NCBI GenBank assembly: GCA_964036295.1
Contig: OZ038472.1
Location: 12,520,068-12,584,067, forward strand
Direction: 5' to 3'
DNA length: 64,000 bases
Source: Plumapathes pennacea
Taxonomy: Eukaryota; Cnidaria; Anthozoa; Antipatharia; Myriopathidae
Both the position numbers and the translations under genes were made by a program. Below, one piece after another: positions 21,171 through 32,190 of this stretch (positions are counted from its first letter, which is position 1; each line of letters opens with the position of its first letter). The notes below the pieces were generated by a model. The model searched no databases and was not told where the DNA came from. It saw only the letters and a list, made by a program, of their open reading frames with translations.

Positions 21171-22224
21171 GACGTCTTTGCCAACTGAAGTGGAATACTG
21201 GTGAACAGTGATTTCACATCAAAGGACACGAGTTTGTAGTCGTTAGGTATCTGTATAGTCTTGATCGCGTCGATGAAGTTCTCAGTAGATTGTAGTTTGT
21301 GTTTAGAATTGTTTGTCAGCGGTTTCAGTATGGTCGTTAAGTACTTCGAGAGTTCGTACGTCGGGGACCCACAGAACGAGACTATGGGTCGCATCGGTAT
21401 GTTAGGTTTGTGCAGTTTGGGTAGTCCGTAGAGTTTCGGTGACTGTGGCACCGAAGATCTCAGTCGGTAGTAACGTTGAATGTCAATAGCGTCAGTCTTT
21501 CTCAGTGAAAAGACTTTGGCGTTCAGTTTCCGTTGTAGAGCCGGTGAGGGGTCTCGAGTGAGTTCTTTGTACGTCTGCTTGTCGTTGACAAGTGCGTCCA
21601 TTTTGTCGTGGTATTCTGTTTTGTTCATGACAACAGTCACTCGTCCTTTGTCGGCTGGCAGTATGACAATGTCTTTGTCGTTTTGTAGTCGTTTCAGTGC
21701 TTGTTTTTCGTCTTTGGTCATGTTGTTGTCATGTATAGAGGCTGATTGTATCGTAGAAGCAATTCTGCTCCTGATGTTATCCTTGGCCGTGTCAGGTAAA
21801 TCTCTGTTACGAGACAAGGCGGCCTCAACGCTGGATACAATAGTCTCTGTCGGTATTCGTTTTGGCGTTATGGAGTGTTTCAGTCCGTAAGACAGTACTT
21901 GAGTTTCAGTTTGGTCCAAAGGGCGAGAAGAAATGTTTCTCACCCAGGTGGCGTCCGGTTTAGGTCGGTTGCGGTTTTTGGTCTGTTGTAGGCGTTCCAG
22001 TTTTTGTCGGTGTTGTTTGCGGTAGTTGTCGGTAGCTTTGTCGGCTCGTTTGTCGGTAATTGTCAATAGGGTGTTAAGTAGGTCGGTCGGTATTCGTTTC
22101 TGTAGTTGTTCGTGTTTACGTACCTGTTTGGTCTTGTAGTGGTTGAGTCTTCTGTGACAGTCGTTGATCCGTGCTCTGATCAGTCGTCTGCTGGCGGTTT
22201 TGACGATCTGGATGGCCTCTTGCG
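21158..22224 (-). CDS. Penelope-like element: N-terminal region and RT fingers
   Basis: About 355 element-derived codons. The frame stays open a little further upstream (to 22258), but those codons are host sequence. A Lys/Arg-rich N-terminal part leads to RT blocks: Leu-Pro-Ala-Asp-Lys-Gly, Pro-Lys-Leu-Tyr-Gly-Leu-Pro-Lys-Leu-His-Lys, and Phe-Asp-Val-Lys-Ser-Leu-Phe-Thr-Ser-Ile-Pro. It then runs out of frame and overlaps the downstream frame by 13 bp. The stretch normally lying between this last block and the next (about 30 residues in relatives) is missing, so this copy cannot make an intact RT. Confidence 0.88.
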
Positions 22225-22405
22225 TGGTTACGTGGTAGAACGCAGTGGGAATATGCATCAGATCCTCCCTTGCAAAACATGTGTTAATTTCGCTTTGTTG
22301 CAGCGAGATTACAAATTCTGTCTCTACCTTATTTTACACATGGAGATGTTTTTTGGTATTGGTCATTTGTATCATAAATATGAATCAGATTGTATCTCAT
22401 GACAG

Positions 22406-22460
22406 ATTTCAAAAGAAGAATTTGATGCACAAGCAAGGCAATCTCTTGGAAATGATAACA
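22406..22460 (+). pseudogene. TADA1: Orphan TADA1 exon 3
   Basis: An 18-codon exon between acceptor catgacag and donor gtgagt reads Ile-Ser-Lys-Glu-Glu-Phe-Asp, matching the same block of metazoan TADA1 as I remember it. It is identical to exon 3 of the unit B fragment. The two preceding exons are absent here, replaced by the Penelope-like element, so nothing functional remains. Confidence 0.75.
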
Positions 22461-23455
22461 GTGAGTACTATTTAATATTTTAGTTTATCGTACATATTAG
22501 CAGTAGTTTATTTTCTAAAAAGTAAAGTAAAAAGTAAAGTATCTTTATTTATACACGGTAAGTAATTCAGCAGAGCTGGTGGGGCCGTGTTTTAAACTCA
22601 ACGTAAATCTGTTAAAAATCCCAACTGGTCGAAGGCTAATCAGTTGGCTATTTACATAGTGTGTAGCTGAGGATTTGAATATTGCCGAAGGTCGCTTTAG
22701 CAAGATATGAGATAAAATTGAAGTTGAATTCACCTTCGTCCAAATCACTGTCCTCAGTGATAGAGGTTATGTGTCTGTCCTCTTATTGATGATGAAAATT
22801 AGCCAATCAAAAAGAGGGGAAAGTGACTTGTTATTGTAAAATAAGCATTCTCAAACAAAATAGAATTAGGTCATTGAGTATTTGAAGAATATCTGAAATG
22901 ATTAAACATCGCATTCCCAAAGTTGTGAACCTGTATCCTCTGAAAGTAGAAATAAAATGACGTAAGTGAAGTGATCGCAGCTACAAGAGTCGCTCGTCAA
23001 GCCCCGGCCGCGTTTCTTTAATAAAAAACTTGGTTTTCTTTAACTATGCACATTTATCAAAGTTGCAGATAACACGACTGAAACGTTGATACGGTACCTT
23101 TCAGGAAACTTGCAGTTGTTACCGGCTAGGGTGGTACGAATAAATGTTCAATATACTTGTTCAAACGAAAACGCTCGAAATTAAAGTATCAGTAATAACA
23201 AAATTATAACGTAAATAAAATACATAGGAGAGAGGCTCTGTTCATAAAGTCAAATTATGTCTAAAAGGCGTGGGAAGTTTTGGACCGAAATTCATGTGTC
23301 TTTCACAGAAGTAAAGGAGTTTTCTGATAGTGTCCAACTAAATACAAAAGTACTTTATGCCTGACTGAAAACCGTTCTGCCGCCTGCCACTGATAGCGGG
23401 CACAATAAATTTAGTGCATAGAACACAGTCTAGAAATTGTGATAGTTATTCCTAC
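22461..23455 (-). other. Scar of a deleted defensin-like gene
   Basis: At about 22885 the sequence passes directly from the 3' flank (equal to 50015) to the 5' flank (equal to 50980). The unit B gene at 50041-50322 and part of its first intron are therefore missing, about 955 bp, with a few filler bases at the join. The orphan promoter remains at 23456. Confidence 0.7.
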
Positions 23456-23593
23456 CGTTTGGTTTCTTCGCTTGGTTTCTTTTTGATGGAAAGCTTCTTG
23501 GGTGCAGGATATGCAGCTTCGAAGTCGGTCCAGAAATGGTAAAGAGAGTGATCAGGGCGTTATTTTTATGAGGTGAATCTGGCGTCCTATTGG
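23456..23593 (-). promoter_or_regulatory. Orphan promoter and leader exon (gene deleted)
   Basis: CCAAT box at 23589-23593 (minus strand) and TATA-like element are kept. The leader donor reads GTAGGA, where the live copies have GTAAGA, consistent with relaxed constraint after gene loss. Confidence 0.6.
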
Positions 23594-23879
23594 TTATCCC
23601 GAAATAGAAAGATTGACACAACTTTAGGATGTGGATATATCGAATGTCAAAATGAACGTGTTTTTATAACTAATGTGCCCCAGACTACAATACGAGTCAG
23701 CACATTTTTAGCAACATTCAGCATATCCACAGTAATGTCACGTTTGCGTTTCCCGCCTCCTCACAGATCCAGGCAAATAAATAGGAAAAAACTAGCATGC
23801 ACTGGGAGCAGTCAATAGGCACCAAAATGTTATTATCTTACGCGAAAATAGAATCTGAGTCCCCTTACTGGCATTTCAG

Positions 23880-24980
23880 TGCCTTGGCTACAGTTGCTAA
23901 GCAATTGACCACCTTTACTTGCGGCAGAAGGCACAGAAGAATTAGTGGAAACCAACACGACGATAGTGAAAGCACAAACACAAGAACCGAATGGCGGGAG
24001 CATAACAAAATGAAAATGTTTCATTTTTTTATGCCAAAGCTTACATGCTTATGTATCGAAATCCTTACACTTGGGTTATTCAGCAAGCTACTTCATTGTG
24101 TGCTGTTTTGGACAGCTATATCTTCAAGTAATTCTTATTCTATCACACTTTAACCTGGTTTTTGCTAGAGAAATACGCACAAAAATAGGGACCTTAAAAA
24201 ACAACATTTTCATTTTCTTATGCCGTATTGATTATAATATGCTAATGTTCGGTATTCTTATACTTCCGTGTGTGATGGTTTGGAAAGCTATCTTTATACA
24301 AAAAATTCTTTTTCTATCACACTTTAACCTGGTTTTGCTAGAGAAATACGTGCAAGCAGAGGAACCTTAAATAAAAACACTTTCTGTTTTTATGTCATTA
24401 CCTATAATATGCTAATGTATCGATATTCTTATAATTTCATTTAGTCCAACAACTTGCAGGGCAATATTGGAACACCTTCCTCTTTCTTGGTGTATTTGTA
24501 GTGCTGTTTGACAGTCGCCAAACCCTTGGGTTATTCAGCAAGTTACTTCAAGGTGTGATGTTTTGAAAACTATATCTCTATACAAAAAAATATATATTTT
24601 ACCACAACACACTAGTTTCTCGCTCTCTGATTGGTCGATTTACCGTGGTAAATAAGAGTCCAGACAACGATGCTGACGCCAGCATGTCACGTTTTGCAGC
24701 GAAATACAACAAGTTTTCTGTATATTTCTAAATGTTGTGGTAAAAAACAAATTTCCACTGGTTTGCCGTGGTGTGGACTCCTGTTTATTTTGCTAGAGAC
24801 ATATGCACACGTATAGGAACCTCGTGCAGGAGCATAAGAAAATAAGAACATTTCCATTTTCTTATGCTAAATTGTCTCAATATTTTGTATACTTTTATCT
24901 AGTCCATTTAGTTGCTGGGCAATTGGAGTGTCTTTTCTTTGTCGCCAAACGTTTTGATTATTCAGCAAGTTACTTCAGAC
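23880..24980 (+). repeat. Satellite-like tandem array (~290 bp monomers)
   Basis: Landmarks near 23890, 24450 and 24905. The array is interrupted by an inverted-repeat insertion at 24597. Confidence 0.65.
24597..24745. mobile_element. 149 bp inverted-repeat element (TTTTACCACAACA)
   Basis: Termini TTTTACCACAACA and TGTTGTGGTAAAA are perfect inverted repeats. It is absent from the related array at 12400 and present in unit B at 53658-53806, so it inserted before the last unit duplication. Confidence 0.65.
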
Positions 24981-25568
24981 CTGCATTGTAAATATTCAGT
25001 CGTCTTTATAATAGATAAATTTGCTTTTTGCCATCATTAATACGGATCATGGAATAACACAAGAACGTATACGTAATGCAAGACATTTTAGCGTTTCCGC
25101 GATGCAATGAAAAATACTTGTCATCTGTGAACAGCGACCCATTTGATTTCACTGAAAACAAACAAACAAAAAAAATTAGATATGGCCTTACAGAGCGCAC
25201 GTGCCAGGCACCAAACCTGATTCTTAATATTAGTTATTGCTTTTTGTATTTCGTGTGAAGGAAATAAGAACACTTGTCGGCGAATTATGCGGAATCATAT
25301 CAGCAGTTGGGAATTTCAACGAACGCTCCAGATGCATGACTGTAGAAATATTATATTTGGATATATGAACTTGCCAGTTTTCATTGTTGCTGGGCAATTC
25401 ATTTGCGCGTTTTCTCTTGTTTTATGCAGTATACGTGATCACTTTTCAAAGTGGCCAAGCGTGGATCTGTTATATATTTATACGTACAATGGAATACGCC
25501 TAGCCCCTCGGAGAGATACACAGTTTTGCCCCCGTGTCGGCGTGGAGGAGTAAAACGTATAATGTATA

Positions 25569-25682
25569 AACGTGAGGTTGGTGTTTACATGTCGATGAGC
25601 TTTAAGAATATTCGCATACAACACGCAAAACGTCAGACCACATTCTTTAGTGAGTGACCCAGATCCACACCAACCTCACGTT
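25569..25682. mobile_element. 114 bp MITE
   Basis: Inverted AACGTGAGG/CCTCACGTT termini, short-interior form. Confidence 0.7.
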
Positions 25683-26646
25683 CAAACATCAGTGACAATG
25701 GTGCGCCATGTTTGTGCAGAAAAAACATATCAATAACGAAATTAATATTATTCGTGGATTGTTACAAGTATCCCCACATACAAGGTTTTCTTTGGTTTCC
25801 AACAGAGAGGAAACAACTTATCCTGAGGAGAAATTAATCCATTTCCTTATTATTATTCGCGCGATGCAGAGACAGCATCTGATAAACTATTTCCGTATGT
25901 ACACGTATGCCAATTTTCGCGGGTAAAAATACAAGTTTTCTTATTCCACACTTGATTTCATTATTAAACTATTTTCATCGCCAACTCTCCTATTTGCCAG
26001 TTTTTAGAAAATAAAATTCAGTGCACGATCAAAATAAAGATATATTTTTATTATTATCTTCGCCCAGTTTATATGCAGAGTATCTGTAACAGCAGTGAGT
26101 CAATTACTGCGGGTACTTGCTAGCATTGCGGGATATTTGGTTGCGTCCTGAGCGGTTCGTTTACGTCCCCGTAGTGCTTATTATTAGAGACAAATACAAT
26201 TTAAAATTTTTTTCAACACCATTTACGGGATCATCCGAGCCACGAGTAGAGAGCCAGGTTTTTAGACCTCTTTTTTACTGACTCCCCGAGTCACCTGCGC
26301 CCTTAGCGTGGAAGGCGATCGTGCTAACCCGCTGTCTGGCCTTAGCGTGTATTTCACCGATGTATTGCAAATATACTAAGAATTTTCTTGAAGCATCTAC
26401 ATAGATAATATTCACCCCAACAGACGTCTTTTTAACTGAGACATGCAAATGAAATGTAAATTACAATATTCACTTCCACCCTTTCACTCCCAAGCTCAAA
26501 GTACAGATTTGCCCAAAATTTTAAGAAAAAAATGTATTGGCGGTGTAGTGAGAATTGTGACAGCTAAATCAATTTTTATATACCTGAGCAACTATAAGGT
26601 GGCAATTACTTTATATTGCACATATATATCTGGTGAAAGACCGAAG
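25683..26646. other. Repeat-rich spacer, no gene recognised
   Basis: Parallels 13378-14350. Same interspersed repeat pieces, no exon supported. Confidence 0.4.
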
Positions 26647-26780
26647 GAGATATGTGTATCACGGAGGTCATGGGTTCGATTCCCGTTAAAGCTCGGATCT
26701 TTTTTCCCGGGCTATATTTGCAACTGCTTAAGTTGCTTCATAACTGTGAAGGTCGCTTTCACTGTCATTCTCTATCTACA
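26647..26780 (+). mobile_element. tRNA-derived SINE, 5'-truncated
   Basis: A B-box-like GGTTCGATTCC at 26673-26683 is followed by a body with 'caactgcttaagttgc' and 'cataactgtgaaggtcgc', resembling a SINE body I remember as common in corals. No clear A box. Homology to the parallel region at 14330 breaks at about 26650, marking the insertion edge. Confidence 0.6.
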
Positions 26781-27775
26781 GTTGATATTTGGTCATTATT
26801 GAGGGGAAAGAAGTCCACATACTCGCTTGACTGTACCCTTATTTGTTGCTAGGCAACTGGATCGCCTTTCTCTTGTTTGGTACACACGGCAAAACCCATG
26901 AGTCTTTTGACATTATGTTTTGGCCAGGTATCTTCACACAGGAAATTCAGTGGGATCTTTCTTAAGGCCCGCGCCAACAAACGCAACATGTTGAAGTCAG
27001 TGGGCTACCCTCCCTGTATATGATCGCAGAGAAGCCATCACAACCAAAGTTCTTTCAGGAAATATGCAATAACACGAGCCACACAAGCTACACCACTTAT
27101 TGACCGATCCCAACGAATCCTCTGTTAATCTAAGAAACAGGCAAGAATTCAACATCCCTGTTTGTAAGACTGTTTGTACAAAATTCAGCTTTTAAGCTGC
27201 AATGTTTATACTTAATAAACTATCTATCTATCTAACACCCTTTGCGAACCGTAAGTGTTGTTGGAGTCCGCAATAATGAGCCGATGAAAATAGAAAATGG
27301 AAAGTCATCGCAATTGCTGCTCTACCGTCGCATGGAGCATTCAGTGCACACTGTTAGGCGATGTTGTGCCAGCAATCATGTTGCGTTCGTTTGCACGGAC
27401 ATTTAAGCGACCACCTCACCAAAGTATCGATTGGTTTCTGGCAGTCAAATTACTATTGGTAAAACTTCTCGTACGTAAGCGACCATTTCAGACTGTAAAA
27501 TTCCAACAGCTTCTTGGTAGAAACTGCACCCGTAGCGTGTGTAGAAAGCACAATTGATTGTTTTGAACTAAATTTATATCAATTTAGGGAATAATGGATA
27601 AATGTATGTATGAATTATGCAACAGTAAAACATCTGCTTGGTTTGCCAACTGATATTTTATTTTACTTTCCTACGCTGAACTGTGAAGAACATTTTTATG
27701 TTTACAACCGCTAAAATGTTTACCAGCTTTTGGTAAACAAGTCTGTGGTCCATTTGTCGGGGTGATCCAGTTTTA
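26781..27775. other. Spacer downstream of the 28.4 kb gene
   Basis: Contains a short (CTAT)n tract near 27222 and a GC-rich open stretch (27297-27557) whose frame is not kept in unit B. No recognised gene. Confidence 0.4.
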
Positions 27776-28474
27776 TCATACACCTGTAAAATGAAAAGGT
27801 GCCATTTGATTTTAATATTCTATAATAGTAATAATTGTAGTTGGTGGGGGGAGGGGGGGGGGGGGGGGGAGCGGGGGAGGGGCGGACAAGGAAGAAAGAG
27901 GGCGCGCGGGGGACGACGGGACCCCGTGCGCTTGATTTTCTCTCCTCCATGCCTCCGCGCACGTTAAACGCAATAACCAGTGTACTCTGATACTCTGAGA
28001 AGCCTTTGCGGAGGAGAGAGGGCATTCTGAATTTAACCGTGATCAAACAGGTAGTAATAAAAGAAGACACAGATCAATCATTCTCCATCACATAACCACG
28101 CCGACTTGGGTAAAAAGTACTTTTGCGACTTGTGTGTGAAACCATTCAATATAAAGTAAGACAAAAAAAAAAAAAAGGATATTACCATAGCAGCATATCG
28201 GACGTGTTTTGTTGTGACAACTGTCTACAATCCGCATAGTGCACGGGCAGCCCCTTGCGACAGTGACACAAGATCCCCCGGCTTGGTTGCACTGAATATC
28301 TGTCCATGGATGAAAGAAATGTAATTTATCGCTCATTGCAGTTGAAACTGAAATACATTACTGCTAAAAAGTTTTAAATTTCAAAGGAGACGAAGTACCT
28401 GCTGGGTCCCACTGTTGAGCAATACTTAACACCACATAAAGCATCAACAGGCAGATGAAAGTCTTCATATTCAT
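27776..28474 (-). CDS. Secreted beta-defensin-like cysteine-rich peptide (lineage H)
   Basis: Exon 1 (28474-28399) encodes a 25-residue signal region starting Met-Asn-Met-Lys and ending Gln-Gln-Trp-Asp-Pro-Ala. A 99 bp phase-1 intron leads to exon 2 (28299-28186) with C-x6-C-x6-C-x9-C-x7-CC and one extra Cys two residues after the third. Exon 3 (27783-27776), after a cattttacag acceptor, adds Gly-Val and TGA, giving about 65 residues. The 402 bp second intron holds a G-rich run. The 5' UTR acceptor (cattctacag) lies 14 bases before the start codon, so a leader exon lies upstream but is not identified. Mature charge is near neutral. The unit B copy differs in exon 2 by one silent change. Role inferred as for the other family members. 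Confidence 0.78.
27843..27885 (+). repeat. G-rich run in intron 2
   Basis: An almost pure G tract able to form a G-quadruplex. The unit B homologue (about 56916) is much shorter, so length is unstable or hard to assemble. Confidence 0.7.
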
Positions 28475-29175
28475 TTCGATGAACTGCACTGTAGAATGAC
28501 ACATCATCATTGATTGTTTGGGAAAAACAAAAGCTTCAGATGATATTAAGAGATCACTTGTTATCAAAGTACCATATACTCTCCTGTGAGTTCGATAAAT
28601 ATTCAATTTTAAAACTATAGTGAAGAATGTAATTTACTTCTCGGCTTCTCTCCAACATGTCTCGGTCTCTGCTGGTATGGATATCTACTTTGATGTTTCA
28701 AGAAATTATAAGCAGTATTTCAGGGGTGAATATTATTTGTGTTGTACTTAAGAAAATGAGTATACCCAATACCCCATGGAAATAGTTTATCAGCTGCTAA
28801 CTATCACCGCGCGAATAATTGAAAGAAATTGTCTAATTGCTTTACATCTCCAAACCAAAGGAAAACCTTGTATGTGGGGATACTTGTGTCAATCCACGAG
28901 TAATACATAATACGGTATTAATATATATTTCTGGGCCCGGTTGCTCGAAAGCCGATTAACCCTTTCGTTCCTAATAGTCAGATCCATTTCGATTTTCTCT
29001 TTCAGTTTCTCACCAGAAACATATGATACAGTAGAGAGAACTTAGCTTTTGATATCTTGCTAAGATGAAAGCTGATTAAAACTATCAATTCTCACTACAT
29101 TACTCATAGATTTTGCTCCTAAAAGGTTGGGAGAATCTGCACTTTGAGCTTGGGAGTGAAAGGGTTAAGCTAATC
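28475..29175. other. 5' flank of the 28.4 kb gene and unit end
   Basis: Upstream sequence shared in part with 14400-14460 and 43520-43580 ('atggtactttga.aacaagtgatct'), the 5' region of the other lineage H genes. The promoter is not identified. Confidence 0.4.
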
Positions 29176-29721
29176 CAGGATTAACGCCGGAAATTCCTTC
29201 TCTCGACCTCTCTGCCAATTAACTGGGAGGTTTCGTTCGAAGATGGATTGAAAAACCTTTGTTCCAGCTTAAAATATATCAAGGAAGTCGTTGTTGACAA
29301 AATCTTCACATTTTCATGCTTACAAATGACAAGAAGGTTTAGACCTAATCTTGCAGAATTGGCCTAGTACTGTTGCTTTTAAAAACCGGGTCCTGGCCCT
29401 CAGGGACCAGGGTAGCCAATACACAACACTGGCACGAAATACGTCGTACTTTGAACTACGAACATCAATCGGTTATGAGCTGCATAGAACGGCTGATATT
29501 GCCTACATGCATTTCTTACCTTTTTTGCTGTTACCAAATAATCGAGAGCCGTGTACAAGTATGTTACTCGCGTCTGAACTTATTTTCTTTTTTCACTGTT
29601 GCGGGGCTCAGGTGGATCTGCTATTTCGGAGTGAAAACGAAACGCGTTCAGGCTTGCACGCTATTGGTATAAATTCTAAAAGGTTGACACAAAAATGGTA
29701 CACCATTGTCACTGAAGTTTG

Positions 29722-29841
29722 AACGTGAGGTTGGTGTGGATCTGGGTCACTCGCCAAAGAATGTTGTCTGACGTTTTGTGTGTTGGATGAGCACATTCCT
29801 AACGCCGATCGACACTTGTTTGTACACACCAATCTCACGTT
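29722..29841. mobile_element. 120 bp MITE (unit B)
   Basis: Same long-interior form as 547-666. Confidence 0.7.
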
Positions 29842-30126
29842 TATCCACTATTATACGTTTAATTATCTGCCATGCCGACACAGGGGCAAAACTGTAGCTC
29901 TCCGAGGGGTTAGACGCATTTCATTGTACGTATATATGAGTTAATAAGACCTGTTTCAAACTTCACAAGCGTCGACTACAATGTAAATTAACTGAAACAA
30001 TAGATTATTTTCATTGCTCGTGGCCAAGTCGACGAGCTTAGGACTGCAAGTGAATGATATTTTTTTTTCTGGATGTGTATGTGCATGGTATATCTTGAAA
30101 AATGTACCAATTGGAGTGATATAAAT

Positions 30127-31045
30127 TGCCCAGCAACTAGTTGGACTAGACGAAAGTGTGAAGAATATCGATACATTAGCATATTATAGGTAATGGCATA
30201 AGAAAATGAAAATGTTACTATTTAAGGTTCCTGTGCTTGTTCATATTCCTCTTGTAAAAACCAGCTTTAAGTGTGCCAGGTTAAATATTTTTGTAAAGAG
30301 ATAGCTTTCCAAAACATCACACACTGAAAAAATTTCTGAATGACCCAAACGTTACAAATAAGGCACCAAGCCAGAGAAAGGTGTTCCAATATTGTTCCTG
30401 AACTAGTTGGACAAGATGCCGGAAAGTGTAAGAATGTCGAGTCATGCATTAGCATAAAGAAATGGAAATTGTTTTTATTTTACTATAATCCTGCATAAAG
30501 TTACTGTGCTATGCGCATGTTTACAGCGAAAACCAGGCTTAACTGTGACAGAAAAGGGTTTTTTTTATAGAGATAGCTGTCCCAAACATCACACACTGAA
30601 GTAAAACTTGCTGAATAACCCAAGTGTTTAGCGACTGTTGAACAGCACTACAAATATGGCACCAAACCAGAGAAAGGTTTTCAATTTCAATACTGCCCGT
30701 GTAAAAACTTCGATACATAAGGATATAAGCTTTGACAAAAAATAGATGAAACCTTTTCCATTTTCTTATGCTTCAGCATACTGAAAGTTCTTGTGCTTCC
30801 ACTTCCGTCGCGTTAGTTTTCAATACTGAGCGCATTTAATTCTTTTGTGCCTTCTGCTTACGTCGCTATAGTGAAGGCCAAAATCAATGATGACTAAAAT
30901 GTTGGCTATATGGAGATAGTTCTCAAAAACCATCGCCAATCAAGTAACTTGCTGAAAGAGACCAATTAAAGTAACTGTGGGCCATTGCATCGTTACAAAT
31001 ACATGGCCAAGGCAAAGAAAGGCGTTTAAATTGCCTAGCAACTAG
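30127..31045 (-). repeat. Satellite-like tandem array (unit B)
   Basis: Direct counterpart of 945-1880 with only scattered differences. Confidence 0.7.
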
Positions 31046-31372
31046 TAGGCACTGAAATACCAATAAGAGAGCTGTGAATTGCTTCTACCCAAGTTTTATT
31101 TTTGCGTAAGTTAACGATATTGGTGCCAATGAACTGTTCCCAGTGCATGCTGGTCTTTTACTATTTATTTGCCTGGATCGGTGAGGAGGCGGGAAACACA
31201 AACGTGATATTACTGTGGTTATGCTGAATGGTGCAAAAAATGTTCTGACTCGTATTGTGGGGCACATTATTTATAAACAACGCAATCATTTTGGCACTCG
31301 ATATATCCATATTAACCTCAAGTTGAAAACAATGGTGTACAATTTTGTGTCGATCTTTCTTTTTCGGAATAA

Positions 31373-31510
31373 CCAATAGGACGCCAGGTTGACCTCATAA
31401 ATATAACGCCCTGATCACTCTCTTTACCATTTCTGGACCGACTCCGATGCTGCATATCCTGCACCCGAGAAGACTTCAATCAAAAAGAAACCGAACGAAG
31501 AAACTAAACG
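31373..31510 (+). promoter_or_regulatory. Promoter and leader exon without an identified gene
   Basis: CCAAT box 31373-31377, CATAAATATA, leader exon ending at 31510 with donor GTGAGA. In units A and C this copy faces the CBM14 exon, which unit B lacks, so it may be orphaned. Confidence 0.55.
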
Positions 31511-31616
31511 GTGAGAACTGAATTTATTTTTTTAATCTATGGCTATCGCAATTTCGAGAGTCGCTTTGTTTGACTTAAAATTGATATGGTTTATCCCCCA
31601 GCTTCTCTTTGTAAAT

Positions 31617-32190
31617 TAACTGGTTCGCATATTAAATTCTCTGTCCTCCGCAGAGGCCTCATGGAGGAGGGGGAGAGGAAAGAGGAACAGTCGGCGTGCG
31701 GGGGATGGCGGGCGCTTGATTAATCTCTCCCCTTGATTCCCGCGTGCTTTTCATTCCCCACGCAAAATTAATCAAAAATCGAAGACAGAAACCTGTGCAG
31801 AGAAGGGTCTTCTGTGTCCAGCCTTTGAATGAGTGAGAACCTCAAATTGGTCCTATCTATCTTAGTAAAGGTGGCATCTTCAAAAGAGTTAATTTTTAGC
31901 GGTGCGTGTGGTTACAGTTTTGACAGACTTATTCATCGTTTCATCGTGCAGAAAAGCTGGAAAACTGGGTAAAAAACCGACAAGAAATGAGCCTTGGGCC
32001 TTGGAAACGGTGCAGAATATAACGTGTGTCAGATTATACACCCCAGGGAGATTAAAGTGTATGAGTTTCATTTTTATTGTTTTACAGTAAACAAAAGACC
32101 GAAAGACGGCATTGTCTTTATCACATTAAGTATAGGACAACTGAATCATTGGGAACACCCGCTTGATGATGCAACTGATGTTTATTTTAT
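31617..32190 (+). repeat. Dispersed GC-rich block (unit B)
   Basis: Matches 2437-2960, then continues directly into sequence equal to A 8740 and skips the CBM14 region. Confidence 0.6.

Larger units (their letters stand above)
19784..22224 (-). mobile_element. Penelope-like retroelement (RT + GIY-YIG), disrupted
   Basis: Sequence matching unit B stops at 19783 and resumes near 22225, so about 2.44 kb is inserted, with about 358 bp of unit B sequence (48848-49205) missing. The minus strand encodes a Penelope-type reverse transcriptase in two frames and a C-terminal GIY-YIG endonuclease. The region after the stop at 19989 carries a tail with no long frame. No target-site duplication is seen. 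Confidence 0.9.
1..29175 (+). repeat. Tandem unit A of a ~29 kb repeat
   Basis: The sequence at position 1 recurs at 29176 and at 58233, and long stretches after each point match almost base for base. Unit A matches unit B over about 1-2960 (29176-32190), 8740-11200 (32190-34350), 11200-19780 (40480-48847) and 22225-29175 (49205-58232). Private to A are the 6.28-8.02 kb segment and the Penelope-like element at 19.8-22.2 kb. Position 1 is an arbitrary phase, because the window may cut into an earlier unit. Confidence 0.9.

Noticed and set aside
21480..21890. Antisense open frame over the Penelope-like element
   Set aside because: The minus strand carries clear reverse transcriptase motifs.
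22225..22258. Met-His-Ile-Pro start of the Penelope-like N-terminal frame
   Set aside because: These bases equal unit B flank sequence, so the ATG is host DNA read by chance.
26660..26700. Possible tRNA gene
   Set aside because: Only a B-box-like segment is present, with no cloverleaf or A box; it fits a truncated SINE.
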